Shown here piece by piece: positions 40,325 through 49,571 of a stretch of DNA of 64,000 nt (position 1 is its first letter; every line of letters begins with the position of its first letter). This stretch comes from Fredricksoniimonas sp964643325. Lineage in GTDB: Bacteria > Omnitrophota > Gorgyraeia > Zapsychrales > Fredricksoniimonadaceae. Location: assembly GCA_964643325.1 (NCBI GenBank), contig CAZXSE010000005.1:1-64000 (forward strand). Reading direction: 5' to 3'. The notes beneath the pieces were generated by a model. That model worked only from the letters and a program-made list of their open reading frames with translations, ran no database searches and was not told the DNA's origin. The translations under genes and the position numbers were made by a program.

Positions 40325-42298
40325 ATGTCAAAAGCGCTGGTCATCGTAGAATCGCCCGCCAAAGTCAAGACGATCAATAAGATCCTTGGGCCCAAGTATA
40401 AGGTCACATCCTCCATGGGGCATCTGATCGACCTGCCGCGCTCTACGCTTGGTGTTGACCTGGAGAAGGATTTTGAGCCGAAACTTATCATTGTGCGGGC
40501 CAAGCAGAAAGTGCTCAAGAAACTCAAGAAAGAGGCCGAGGGCAAGAAGGAAGTTTATTTCGCGACTGACCCTGACCGTGAAGGGGAGGCGATCGGGTGG
40601 AACCTTGTGCCGCACCTGGCTGCTGACAAGAAGGTCTATCGCGTGGTGTTCCACGAGATCACCAAGGAAGCGGTCCTTAAGGCCTTCAAGGAAAAACATC
40701 AGTTCGACCGCAAGAAGATCGACGCGCAGAACGCGCGGCGCATCCTTGACCGCATTGTGGGGTATATGATCAGCCCCATCCTCTGGAAAAAGGTCGGCAG
40801 CCGCCTGAGCGCGGGGCGCGTGCAGTCGGTGGCATTGCGGCTTGTCGTTGAACGTGAGCGCGAGATCGAGAAGTTCGTTCCGGATGAGTATTGGCAGATC
40901 GGTGTTATCCTCAAGAAGGATAGCGGCCAGGAACTTCAGGCCCAGCTTGAGAAGGTTGACGGTGAAAAGAAAGACCTTAAGACGCAAGCCGACGCCGGAT
41001 CTGTAGCCGAGGAGCTTTCCAGTAAACTCTTTAGGGTGTCCGCGGTAACGACGCGCGAGGTGCGGCGCAATGCATTGCCGCCGTTCATCACGAGCACCTT
41101 GCAGCAGGAGGCGTTCTCCAAGCTCGGGTTCAACGCCCAGCGCACCATGATGATCGCCCAGGAACTTTATGAAGGCGTTGAGGTCGGCGAAGAGGACCCC
41201 GTGGGTCTGATCACCTACATGCGCACGGACTCCGTGAACCTTGCTAACGAGGCTATTGAGAAAGTCCGCGGTTTTATCACCAAAGAATTCGGTAGTGAAT
41301 ACCTTCCCGAAGAGCCTAATAAATTCAAATCCAAGAAGTCGGCCCAGGAGGCGCATGAGGCGATCCGTCCGACGGACGTTAGCCGCGCGCCGCAGGCGCT
41401 CAAGAAATACTTGACCGAGGAGCAGTTGAAACTTTACGAGCTTATTTGGAAACGTTTTGTCAGTTGCCAGATGATGCCGGCCATATTTGAGAACAAGAAG
41501 GTCGAGATCATGGCCGGCGATCGTTACCAGTTCGGCGCCTCCGGGTCCACCCTTGTTTTTCCGGGATGCCTCTCGGTGTACAAGGCCGGCGAGGATGAGG
41601 AGGAAAAACAGGACCTGACCCCTTATCAGGAGAACGACATCCTCCAGATGACCGCGGTCAACCCGACGCAGCATTTTACAAAACCGCCGGCGCGGTATTC
41701 AGAAGCCAGCTTGGTCAAGGCCCTGGAAGAGGATGGCATCGGCCGCCCGAGCACGTACGCGGCGATCATCCAGACGCTGTTGTTGCGCAACTATGTGACG
41801 CGCGAGCGCGGGTATTTTACGGCCACACAGCTCGGTTTTCTGATCTGCGATCTTCTGGTGGCCAATTTCCCCAGGATCCTTGATGTGACATTCACGGCGC
41901 AGATGGAAGAGCGCCTTGACATGGTCGAGGAAGGGGAGCTTGATTCTGTCGGACTGCTCAAGGATTTTTATGCGCCGTTCCGTCAGGAATTGGACGCGGC
42001 CATGGGTTCTATTGAAAAGACCAGCATTGCTTTTAACAAAGCTTGCCCTATATGCAAAGGCGAGATGATCGTGAAATGGGGCAAGAACGGCCGCTTCATC
42101 AGTTGCGCCGCTTTCCCGGAGTGCAAGCATGCCGAGCCGTATCCCGTCGGTGTCAAATGCCCCGAACCGGGCTGCGATGGCGAGCTCGTGGAACGCCGCA
42201 ACCGCCGCGGCGGTGTTTTCTACGGCTGCAGCAAATATCCCGCCTGCAAGCATATTTCCAACAAGCTGCCTGCCGCAGACCAGCCCAAGGCCGCGTAG
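40325..42298 (+). CDS. topA: DNA topoisomerase I
   Basis: TopA relaxes negative supercoils by a type IA mechanism. The 657 residues begin with the Toprim domain (LVIVESPAKVKTINKIL, then FATDPDREGEAIGWNL) and carry the catalytic tyrosine Y298 in GLITYMRTDSVNL, SAQEAHEAIRPT, and IGRPSTYAAIIQTL. Two C-terminal zinc-finger-like units follow, CPICKGEMIVKWGKNGRF with CAAFPEC, and CPEPGCDGELVERRNRRGG with CSKYPAC; E. coli has three and two more domains. ATG 40325 has no Shine-Dalgarno sequence and TTTAAT lies at 40301-40306, so the leader is short. Confidence 0.97.
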   Translation: MSKALVIVESPAKVKTINKILGPKYKVTSSMGHLIDLPRSTLGVDLEKDFEPKLIIVRAKQKVLKKLKKEAEGKKEVYFATDPDREGEAIGWNLVPHLAADKKVYRVVFHEITKEAVLKAFKEKHQFDRKKIDAQNARRILDRIVGYMISPILWKKVGSRLSAGRVQSVALRLVVEREREIEKFVPDEYWQIGVILKKDSGQELQAQLEKVDGEKKDLKTQADAGSVAEELSSKLFRVSAVTTREVRRNALPPFITSTLQQEAFSKLGFNAQRTMMIAQELYEGVEVGEEDPVGLITYMRTDSVNLANEAIEKVRGFITKEFGSEYLPEEPNKFKSKKSAQEAHEAIRPTDVSRAPQALKKYLTEEQLKLYELIWKRFVSCQMMPAIFENKKVEIMAGDRYQFGASGSTLVFPGCLSVYKAGEDEEEKQDLTPYQENDILQMTAVNPTQHFTKPPARYSEASLVKALEEDGIGRPSTYAAIIQTLLLRNYVTRERGYFTATQLGFLICDLLVANFPRILDVTFTAQMEERLDMVEEGELDSVGLLKDFYAPFRQELDAAMGSIEKTSIAFNKACPICKGEMIVKWGKNGRFISCAAFPECKHAEPYPVGVKCPEPGCDGELVERRNRRGGVFYGCSKYPACKHISNKLPAADQPKAA

Positions 42299-42378
42299 CT
42301 CCGACATTCCGCTGATGCGGATTCTTTCCACTTTTCCGTTTAATAATTCTAGTATTAGTTATATTATATTGACGCCTT

Positions 42379-43239
42379 ATGAATACTCATATTGAAGGCT
42401 TTCTGAACAAATTGTCAGTCGAAAAGAATTACTCGGAACATACCCTGTTGAATTACAGGCTGGATCTGGAAGAATTCTTTTGTTTTCTCGGTCATCAGGA
42501 TGTTAAGGCCGTTGATTATCCGTCTCTGCGGCGCTTCCTGGCGGATTTGCGGATCAAGGAACGCAAGCCGCGCAGTGTGGCCCGGAAACTTTCGGCGTTG
42601 CGCTCCTTCTTCAAGCATCTTCAGCGTGAGGGTGTTGTCGATAAGAATCCGGCGGCGCTGGTGCAGACCCCGAAGCTTGATAAGACATTGCCGCATTTCA
42701 TGACCGAGCAGGATGCGGTCAGGCTCATTGAGTCGCCGGAAGAAGGCAAGGCCGCCGGCCTGCGGGACAAGGCTATTTTTGAGACGCTTTATTCGACGGG
42801 GATCCGCGTTGGCGAGCTGGTGGGCTTGAGCCTTGCGGATGTGGACCTGATCGGCAATATCATCAAGGTCTTTGGCAAGGGCAAAAAGCAAAGGGTCGTG
42901 CCGATAGGCAACAAGGCGTGTGAGGCGATACAGGCCTATCTCGACGCGCGGGGCGTGAAGGCGGACGCGGTCTTTTTGAACAAGTCAGGCGGCAGGCTTA
43001 CGGCGCGCAGCGTGCGCAATATCATCAATAAACACATTGCATTGCAGGCCATGGCCCAGAAAGTCCACCCGCACACGTTCAGGCATTCGTTCGCCACGCA
43101 TATGCTTGATCATGGAGCTGACCTGCGTTCGATCCAAGAGCTTCTCGGTCATGTGAACCTCTCGACCACGCAGATCTACACGCATTTGACGATGGACAGG
43201 CTTAAGAGTGTTTATGAAAAGGCGCATCCCAGGGCATGA
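42379..43239 (+). CDS. xerC: Tyrosine recombinase XerC/XerD
   Basis: The 286-residue protein is the size of the Xer recombinases that resolve chromosome dimers at dif. The N-terminal SAM-like domain (FLNKLSVEKNYSEHTLLNYRLDL) is followed by the catalytic domain with the Arg in YSTGIRVGELVGL, the HTFRHSFATHML box, LLGHVNLSTTQIYTH and nucleophile Y267. XerC and XerD cannot be told apart here. No Shine-Dalgarno sequence is present; TATATT ends nine bases before ATG 42379, so a leaderless mRNA is likely. It follows topA, a frequent pairing. Confidence 0.93.
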   Translation: MNTHIEGFLNKLSVEKNYSEHTLLNYRLDLEEFFCFLGHQDVKAVDYPSLRRFLADLRIKERKPRSVARKLSALRSFFKHLQREGVVDKNPAALVQTPKLDKTLPHFMTEQDAVRLIESPEEGKAAGLRDKAIFETLYSTGIRVGELVGLSLADVDLIGNIIKVFGKGKKQRVVPIGNKACEAIQAYLDARGVKADAVFLNKSGGRLTARSVRNIINKHIALQAMAQKVHPHTFRHSFATHMLDHGADLRSIQELLGHVNLSTTQIYTHLTMDRLKSVYEKAHPRA

Positions 43240-43242
43240 TCT

Positions 43243-44514
43243 ATGATGCTTGACATCCTGTACTGCATAGCGGCCTTGTTCTATTTTCCGCTGCTTCTCG
43301 TGCGCGGCAAATGGCATGGCGGTTTTCGCCAGCGGCTGGGTTTCTTTCCGAAGCCGCTCGCGCAGGAACTTGCTGCTCGCGAGAATATTTGGGTCCACGC
43401 GGTCAGTGTCGGCGAGGTAGCCCTGGTGGAAGGCGTCATCAAGGGGCTGCAACAAAGGCATCCGGGGCTGCGCATCGTCCTTTCGGTGACCACCAAGACC
43501 GGGCACGCGTTCGCGCTCAAGAAATACGCGCCCAGCGGCGTTTGTGTGATCTGGTCGCCGCTCGATATCAGCGCGGCGGTGCGTTCGTTCGTCGCTGTGA
43601 TACGGCCGAAGATGTATGTTGTTGCCGAGACCGAGCTCTGGCCGCATCTTTTTTCCTGCCTGGAAGCTGCCGGCACGCCGATCTTTCTTGTTAATGGCAG
43701 GATATCTGACGCTTCTTACGGCCGTTATCGCCTGATGCGCCCGTGGGTCGAGGCAATGCTGCGCCAGATCAGGCTCTTGTGCGTGCAAAGCCGTCTGGAT
43801 GCTGACAGGTTCATCGAGCTGGGCGCGCTGTCCGCGCACGTGAAGATCGTCGGGAATGTGAAGTTCGATGTCATGTTGCCGGCGATCCCTTTGGATGGGG
43901 CGGGGTCCAAGAAAGCTTTTGGCCTGGAGGACGGTGAAAAACTTTTTATTGCGGCCAGCACGCATCCTGGCGAAGAAGCTGTGGTGTGTGACGCATTCCT
44001 TGCATTAAAGGCGGAGTTTGCGCGCCTAAGGCTGGCCATTGTGCCGCGCCATCCCGAGCGGGCCAAAGAAGTGTCTTCTGTTGTGAAGAACAGGGGCATG
44101 GAGCCTGTTCTGTGGACGCAGGCCAACGGCCGCCGGCTTGGGCCGCACGATGTGCTTGTGATGGATGCTGTTGGTTATCTGATCGATCTTTATCGTGCGG
44201 CAGATGTTGTCTTTGTGGGCAAAAGCCTCGGGATCCCGCGCCGCGGAGGACAGAACCCTATTGAGCCCGCGGCATTCGGGAGGCCGGTCATCGTCGGGCC
44301 TCACATGGAGAATTTCCGGGATGTCATGCGCCTGTTCACGGAAGCCGGGGCCATGATCGTGATCTCAAAGAGCGAGGATCTTGCGGGTGCGGTCACGGAT
44401 GTGCTGGCGCATCCGCAGCGCATGGCCGGCCTTTCGGTCAGGGCCAGGACCGTCGTTGATCAGAACAGGGGCGCCGCAGAGCGCAGTGTTGATCTGATGA
44501 TGGAGGCTTTATGA
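43243..44514 (+). CDS. waaA: Kdo transferase (3-deoxy-D-manno-octulosonic acid transferase)
   Basis: WaaA adds Kdo from CMP-Kdo to the lipid IVA precursor at the inner membrane. The 423 residues start with a membrane anchor (LYCIAALFYFPLLLV) and then RGKWHGGFRQRLGFFP, WVHAVSVGEVALVEG, VAETELWPHLF, FLVNGRISDASYGRY and a GT-B C-terminal half with ASTHPGEEAVV and GKSLGIPRRGGQNPIEPAAFG, the conserved WaaA block. It starts three bases after xerC and overlaps lpxK by ATGA, forming a lipid A-Kdo unit. Confidence 0.95.
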   Translation: MMLDILYCIAALFYFPLLLVRGKWHGGFRQRLGFFPKPLAQELAARENIWVHAVSVGEVALVEGVIKGLQQRHPGLRIVLSVTTKTGHAFALKKYAPSGVCVIWSPLDISAAVRSFVAVIRPKMYVVAETELWPHLFSCLEAAGTPIFLVNGRISDASYGRYRLMRPWVEAMLRQIRLLCVQSRLDADRFIELGALSAHVKIVGNVKFDVMLPAIPLDGAGSKKAFGLEDGEKLFIAASTHPGEEAVVCDAFLALKAEFARLRLAIVPRHPERAKEVSSVVKNRGMEPVLWTQANGRRLGPHDVLVMDAVGYLIDLYRAADVVFVGKSLGIPRRGGQNPIEPAAFGRPVIVGPHMENFRDVMRLFTEAGAMIVISKSEDLAGAVTDVLAHPQRMAGLSVRARTVVDQNRGAAERSVDLMMEAL

Positions 44515-45551
44515 GCCGGTTCCTGAAAGACATTGCCATGGGCCGGAGCCGCGGTCTTCCGGGAGAGCTTGCCAAGCCCGTGCTGATGATCCTGTCGTTC
44601 ATTTACGGCGGCGCGGTCGTTCTTTGCGCCTGGCTTTATCGCAGGGGGATCCTGTTCTCGTACCGTGCCGGGCGCCCCGTGATCAGCGTCGGGAACATTA
44701 CGGCCGGCGGCGCCGGAAAAACGCCGCTGGTGATCTTTCTGGCAAGGGTCTTGCAGCGCAGGGGCTTGCATCCCGTGATCCTGACGCGAGGCTATATGCC
44801 GGACGGGTCCGCAAGCGATGAGGCGCGCATGGTCGCCGAGGTCCTGACAGATGTCGAGATCGCGGTCGATCCTGACCGTATTGCCGCCGTAAGAAGGACA
44901 CAGCATAAGGCCGATGTTTTTATCCTGGACGACGGGTTCCAGCATTGGCGCCTGAGAAGGGACCTGAACATTGTTGTTATTGACGCGACGAGGCCTTTTG
45001 GTAACGGGCATCTGTTGCCGCGCGGGACATTGCGCGAGCCTTTGTTCGCGCTCAAGAGGGCCCGTATCGTTGTCCTGACAAGGACGGACCTTGGCGCGGG
45101 CAATGTGGAAGATATCCGCTGCCGGCTCAAACGGTATTGTCCGAAGGCGCTTGTTGTTGAGACCGTGCACGCGCCGGTGGCCGTGCGCGACCTTGTGACC
45201 GGCGTTCACGCCAGCCTTGAGGGGATCAAGGGGCAGGTTGCGGTCGTTTCTGCGATCGGCGCGCCGCAGGCTTTTGAGGACATGCTCGTCCGCGAAGGTG
45301 TTCGCGTCGGCCGCAGATCCGTGTTCGACGATCATCATGTTTATAGTATTGACGATATCCGTCAGATCGTCGCTGCTTGCCGTGAGCAGGGGATCAGCAA
45401 GGTCCTTACGACGCATAAGGATGCTGTCAAGATCGGGGAGTTCCGGGAGTCCTTCCAGGGAGTGGACTTTCTTGTTGTCGAGATCGAAATAAAGGTGGTG
45501 CATGGGCAAATTGAATTCTTTTCAAGGCTGGACAGGCTCTTTCGTCCTTAG
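44511..45551 (+). CDS. lpxK: Tetraacyldisaccharide 4'-kinase
   Basis: LpxK phosphorylates the lipid A disaccharide at the 4' position. The 346 residues have the N-terminal membrane segment (about 24-42), the motif PVISVGNITAGGAGKTPLVIFLA (a P-loop variant of this family), LTRGYMPDG, FILDDGFQHWRLRRDLNIVV, IDATRPFGNGHLLPRGTLRE and the C-terminal FDDHHVYS. It is coupled by ATGA to waaA, and its last 50 bases overlap the acyltransferase fusion gene, so lipid A modification enzymes are translated together. Confidence 0.95.
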   Translation: MSRFLKDIAMGRSRGLPGELAKPVLMILSFIYGGAVVLCAWLYRRGILFSYRAGRPVISVGNITAGGAGKTPLVIFLARVLQRRGLHPVILTRGYMPDGSASDEARMVAEVLTDVEIAVDPDRIAAVRRTQHKADVFILDDGFQHWRLRRDLNIVVIDATRPFGNGHLLPRGTLREPLFALKRARIVVLTRTDLGAGNVEDIRCRLKRYCPKALVVETVHAPVAVRDLVTGVHASLEGIKGQVAVVSAIGAPQAFEDMLVREGVRVGRRSVFDDHHVYSIDDIRQIVAACREQGISKVLTTHKDAVKIGEFRESFQGVDFLVVEIEIKVVHGQIEFFSRLDRLFRP

Positions 45552-47463
45552 GTGTTTTTCGGCCGCCATCAGGATCATGCCGCTTGAGATGGCGTTGGCC
45601 ATAGGGCGTTTTTTTGGCGATATGGCCATGCTCCTTAGCCCCCGTCAGCGTTTTATTGTCATCGGACATCTGAAGGTGGCGTTCGGCAAGACCCGGCCCA
45701 TCGCCGAGATCATGCGCATGGCACGGGGTTTTTATCATGCTTACGGCCAGAGCATTATCGAGCTTGCGCGCCTGCCGTTGATCGCCCGCCACGGGTACGC
45801 GCCCCTTATCGAACTTCACGGGACGGAACACGTTCACGCAGCCATGAAGCAGGGGCGGGGCTGCCTCTTTCTGGCGATCCACTCGGGCAATTGGGAGCTA
45901 TCCAATGTCGTCGGGAGCATGCTCGGGTATCCCTACAACATGGTGGCCAACGACCTTAAGCATATTAACAAGGTCGCGGAGTTCCTTAACGAGCTGCGCA
46001 GCAGCGCCGGATGCCGCATCATCAATCCCGGCATTGGGGGCAGGGAGATCATCCGCCGCCTTCTCAAGAACGAGATCGTGACCCTGGTGGCGGATCAGGG
46101 CGGGGCCGAGGGGGCTCAGGTGCCGTTCTTCGGTAAGGATGCGTCCATGTCGACGGGTGCGGTGAGGATCGCCCTTAAATATAATGTGCCGCTGATGCTG
46201 GTGAGCATGCGCCGCATGGAGCACGGGCATCATAAGCTCATGGCCCTTCCGTTCGCCCTTGAGGATACAGGGAATATGGAAAAGGACCTGGAGAGCAACT
46301 TAAGATGCATGATGCGCCAGTATGAGACCTGGGTCGCGGAACAGCCTCAGGAATACATTTGGTTCTACAAAACATGGAAATACGCCAAGGACCGGCTGGC
46401 GCTTATCCTTGACGACGGGCGCGTCGGACATTTGAGGCAGTCCCAGGCCGTGGTCCGCGCCTATGCGGCCGCGGCGGCAGAGCGCGGGCTCAAGGTCGCT
46501 GTAGAGACGGTGCCTGTTAAATTCAAGAATGCGCTGGCCGCCAGGGCATTGCCGTTCATTTCCGGCGGGCGCGTGTTGTTCGCGGGCATGGATATGGATT
46601 TCCTGCGGCACTTTCTCGACAAGGACTCTCTGGCAGCCTTGCATCGGATCCGGCCCGATATTGTTGTTTCGTGCGGAGCCCGGAACACGTCGGTCAACTG
46701 GTGGGTGTCGCAAGAGGCGCGCGCCCGTTCGGTCGCCGTTCTGCCTGACAGGCTTGTTGATGCCGCTGCCTTTGATCTTACCCTTATGCATCAGCATGAT
46801 CTGAAAGGCCGCAAGGCTTCGCCGAACAGGGTTGTCACCAAGGGCGCCTTGAACCTGATGGATAAGGCGTATCTCGACGAGAATGGGAGCGCGTTCCTCG
46901 CGAGGTACCAGCACCTGCGTCACAACCCCAGGACAAAGATAGCGCTTTTGATCGGCGGAGATGCTCGCGGTGTCGTTATGTCAGAAGCTTCAATGAAGAC
47001 CGTCCTGTGCCAGGTCAGGGATGCCGCCGGAGAATGCGGCGGTGATCTTTTGATCACGACATCACGGCGAACGCCGCCGGCCATCGAGCAGATGGTAACG
47101 GATGTGTTCAAAGACCATCCGCGTGTCGCGGCCCTTGTGGTGGCCAGCAAGGGAAACTTTCCGGAAGCGGTCGGGGGCATCCTGGCCCTGGCTGATATCG
47201 TTGTGGTTTCGGGGGAAAGCGTATCCATGGTCTCTGAAGCGGCTTCTTCCGGCAAGCAGACGATCGTCTTTCCCGTCGGGCCGTGCCGTCATAATAAGTA
47301 TCAGAAGTTCTGCGACCTGCTTGCGGCGCAGGGGCATATCATTCATGTTGCGCCTGAAGGGATCGCCGCGGCCGTAGACAGCGTCTTGAAGAAGAAGGCC
47401 GTGACAACCCCTGTGCACGACGGTGAGGCGCTGACAGCCGTCATGCGGAAGATCATCCGATGA
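45502..47463 (+). CDS. Fusion of LpxL-type lipid A acyltransferase and ELM1-like putative glycosyltransferase
   Basis: The 653-residue protein has two domains. Residues 1 to about 292 match LpxL/HtrB late acyltransferases of Kdo-lipid IVA: FSAAIRIMPLEMALAIGRFFG, the catalytic H127-x4-E132 in LAIHSGNWELS, and LVADQGGAEGAQVPFFGKDA. Residues about 296-645 match the ELM1 (mitochondrial-fission-ELM1-like, GT-B fold) family: ILDDGRVGHLRQSQAVV, LALIGGDARGVVMS-like strand, LLITTSRRTPPAIE, and GESVSMVSEAASSGK. AAGGTGGTG precedes ATG 45502, inside lpxK. A fused acyltransferase and sugar transferase would make two successive steps on the same lipid. The second domain's substrate is unknown. Confidence 0.86.
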   Translation: MGKLNSFQGWTGSFVLRCFSAAIRIMPLEMALAIGRFFGDMAMLLSPRQRFIVIGHLKVAFGKTRPIAEIMRMARGFYHAYGQSIIELARLPLIARHGYAPLIELHGTEHVHAAMKQGRGCLFLAIHSGNWELSNVVGSMLGYPYNMVANDLKHINKVAEFLNELRSSAGCRIINPGIGGREIIRRLLKNEIVTLVADQGGAEGAQVPFFGKDASMSTGAVRIALKYNVPLMLVSMRRMEHGHHKLMALPFALEDTGNMEKDLESNLRCMMRQYETWVAEQPQEYIWFYKTWKYAKDRLALILDDGRVGHLRQSQAVVRAYAAAAAERGLKVAVETVPVKFKNALAARALPFISGGRVLFAGMDMDFLRHFLDKDSLAALHRIRPDIVVSCGARNTSVNWWVSQEARARSVAVLPDRLVDAAAFDLTLMHQHDLKGRKASPNRVVTKGALNLMDKAYLDENGSAFLARYQHLRHNPRTKIALLIGGDARGVVMSEASMKTVLCQVRDAAGECGGDLLITTSRRTPPAIEQMVTDVFKDHPRVAALVVASKGNFPEAVGGILALADIVVVSGESVSMVSEAASSGKQTIVFPVGPCRHNKYQKFCDLLAAQGHIIHVAPEGIAAAVDSVLKKKAVTTPVHDGEALTAVMRKIIR

Positions 47464-49571
47464 AAGTCCTTCAGATCCTGCCAGAACTTAATGTGGGGGG
47501 CGTTGAACGCGGGACCGTTGACCTGGCCCGTTATCTTGTCGAGCACGGGCACGCATCGGTCGTTGTTTCGAACGGAGGCGGGCTTGTTGCCCAGCTTCAG
47601 GCGCAAGGGTCAACGCATTACACACTGCCGGTCCATCGCAAGAATATCCTGACCGCCTGGTATTGCATGAAACAATTGCGGCGCATCATCATCAGGGAGA
47701 AGATCGATGTGGTGCATGCCCGTTCGCGCGTCCCGGCGTGGATCGCGTATTTTGCCGTTCTTAAGACCGACGCGCAGTTCGTGACGACATGCCACGGGTA
47801 TTATTCCCGGAATCTGGTCAGTCATATCATGGGGTGGGGCAAGCGCGTCATTGTTATCAGCGAGGTCATTGGCAGGCACATGATCGAACATTTCGGCGTG
47901 CCTGTTCAGAATATCCGCTTGATCCCGCGCAGCGTTGACCTTGATAAGTTCAGGTTCCGTGAACGGGAGCCCGGGCGTTCGTCGGCCGTCGTGTCGATCA
48001 TCGGGCGCATCACGCCGCTCAAGGGGCACGATCATTTCCTGCATGCCATGGCAAAGGTGATCCGTTCGATGCCGTTCGTGCGCGTGCGGATCATCGGGGA
48101 CGCGCCTTCAAGCAAGAAAGAATACAAGGAAGGCCTTGTCCTTCTGGCGCGCCGGCTGGGGATCCTGGAGAATGTCGATTTCATGGGCAATCGCCGGGAC
48201 ATTCCGGAGTTGTTGGCTTCAAGCGATGTTCTGGTCCTGGCTACGGTCACGCAAGAGGCTTTCGGGCGCGTCGTGATCGAGGCGCAGGCCGTGGGCGTCC
48301 CCGTCGTGGCGACCAAGGTCGGCGGGGTTGTTGATGTGGTGGAGCATGAGAAGACGGGCCTGCTGGTGCTTCCGAAGGACCCTGAAGGCATGGCTGCTGC
48401 CGTGATGCGCCTGATCGGCGACCGCGCGCTGGGTGATACGATGGCCGTTGAAGCGCGTAAGCGCGTCGAGGAGAAATATACAATTGAACAAATGGCGTCA
48501 AGGACGCTGGAAGTTTATGAGGAGGTGCGCCGCTCCGCCGCCATCCTGATCATCAAGCTGGGAGCTGTGGGTGATGTCATCCTCTCGAGCGCGGCGTTCA
48601 AGGCCTTGCGCGAAAGGTTCCCGTGCGCCACGATATCCTGCCTGACGGGCCGGCAGACCGCGCCGTTGTTGTACGGCTGTCCGTACGTCGACGACGTTAT
48701 TGTTTATGACCACAGGGACAAGGACAAAGGCGCCGGAGGTTTCTTGCGGGTGCTGGGCCAGCTGCGGCGGTATCGTTTTGACAAGGTCATTGACCTGCAG
48801 AATAACAATCGCAGCCACCTGTTGGCTGCCTTGTGCATGCCGCGATCCAGTTATGGCTACGCGAACGGCAAGTCGGGGATGTTGCTGACCGACGGTGTCA
48901 GGGATGACGGCGTGGCCATGGCGCCGGTGCCGCATCAGTTCAGGATCCTTGAGAAGCTGGGGATCCCCTTGCCCGCGGACGTTCGTTTGCAGATGTGGCC
49001 CCGGCAGGATGATATGGCCTACGCGAAAGAGCTTTTGCACGGGGAATGGATCGACGAGAAGTCCCATGTCATTGTCGGGATCAATATCGCGGCGTCTGAC
49101 CGCTGGCCTTCGAAGAACTGGCCCGCGCAGGCAATGTCGGAATTGTGCGACCGGCTGGCCGCTGACAGCGTCCGTGTTGTGATCACGGGCATGGAGAAGG
49201 ACCGCGCGCTTGTCAGGGAGCTTATGACCAAGGCCAGGTCCAAGCCGGCCGTGATCCTTGGGAAGACAAATATCCTGCAGCTTGCCGCGCTCATTGCTCA
49301 GTGCCGTGTCTTTGTGACGCCCGATTCAGCGCCGCTGCATATCGCCGCGGCCATGGGTGTCCCGGCTATCGCGCTCTTTGGCCCGACAAATCCCGACCGG
49401 CATCTTCCGCCGGGCGAGAACATCAAGGTCATGACCAAAGAAATGGAGTGCCGCCCGTGCTACCTGACCCGCTGCCGTTCGGCGAACCATGCGTGCCTGG
49501 CGGATATCAGCTCTTATGATGTGTATCTTGAGATCAAGGCCTTTTTGAAAAAGACGGGGGCTGCGCGATGA
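47460..49571 (+). CDS. Fusion of a GT4 glycosyltransferase and a GT9 heptosyltransferase-like domain
   Basis: Residues 1 to about 355 are a GT4 enzyme: KVLQILPELNVGGVERGTVD, VVHARSRVPAW, CHGYYSRNLVSH, SIIGRITPLKGHDHFLHAM and the donor-binding EAFGRVVIEAQAVGVPVVA. Residues about 358-700 are a GT9 (heptosyltransferase) domain: ILIIKLGAVGDVILSSAAFK, DLQNNNRSHLLAALC, VGINIAASDRWPSKNWPAQ and FVTPDSAPLHIAAAMGVPAIALFGPTNP (given here in two pieces of one block). The gene overlaps its neighbours by ATGA on both sides. It likely adds two consecutive sugars to the LPS core. The fusion is unusual. Confidence 0.87.
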   Translation: MKVLQILPELNVGGVERGTVDLARYLVEHGHASVVVSNGGGLVAQLQAQGSTHYTLPVHRKNILTAWYCMKQLRRIIIREKIDVVHARSRVPAWIAYFAVLKTDAQFVTTCHGYYSRNLVSHIMGWGKRVIVISEVIGRHMIEHFGVPVQNIRLIPRSVDLDKFRFREREPGRSSAVVSIIGRITPLKGHDHFLHAMAKVIRSMPFVRVRIIGDAPSSKKEYKEGLVLLARRLGILENVDFMGNRRDIPELLASSDVLVLATVTQEAFGRVVIEAQAVGVPVVATKVGGVVDVVEHEKTGLLVLPKDPEGMAAAVMRLIGDRALGDTMAVEARKRVEEKYTIEQMASRTLEVYEEVRRSAAILIIKLGAVGDVILSSAAFKALRERFPCATISCLTGRQTAPLLYGCPYVDDVIVYDHRDKDKGAGGFLRVLGQLRRYRFDKVIDLQNNNRSHLLAALCMPRSSYGYANGKSGMLLTDGVRDDGVAMAPVPHQFRILEKLGIPLPADVRLQMWPRQDDMAYAKELLHGEWIDEKSHVIVGINIAASDRWPSKNWPAQAMSELCDRLAADSVRVVITGMEKDRALVRELMTKARSKPAVILGKTNILQLAALIAQCRVFVTPDSAPLHIAAAMGVPAIALFGPTNPDRHLPPGENIKVMTKEMECRPCYLTRCRSANHACLADISSYDVYLEIKAFLKKTGAAR

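Noticed and set aside
40328..41674. Open frame of 448 codons on the minus strand opposite topA
   Set aside because: The topA motifs are in the plus strand throughout; the antisense product looks like an artefact of codon use.
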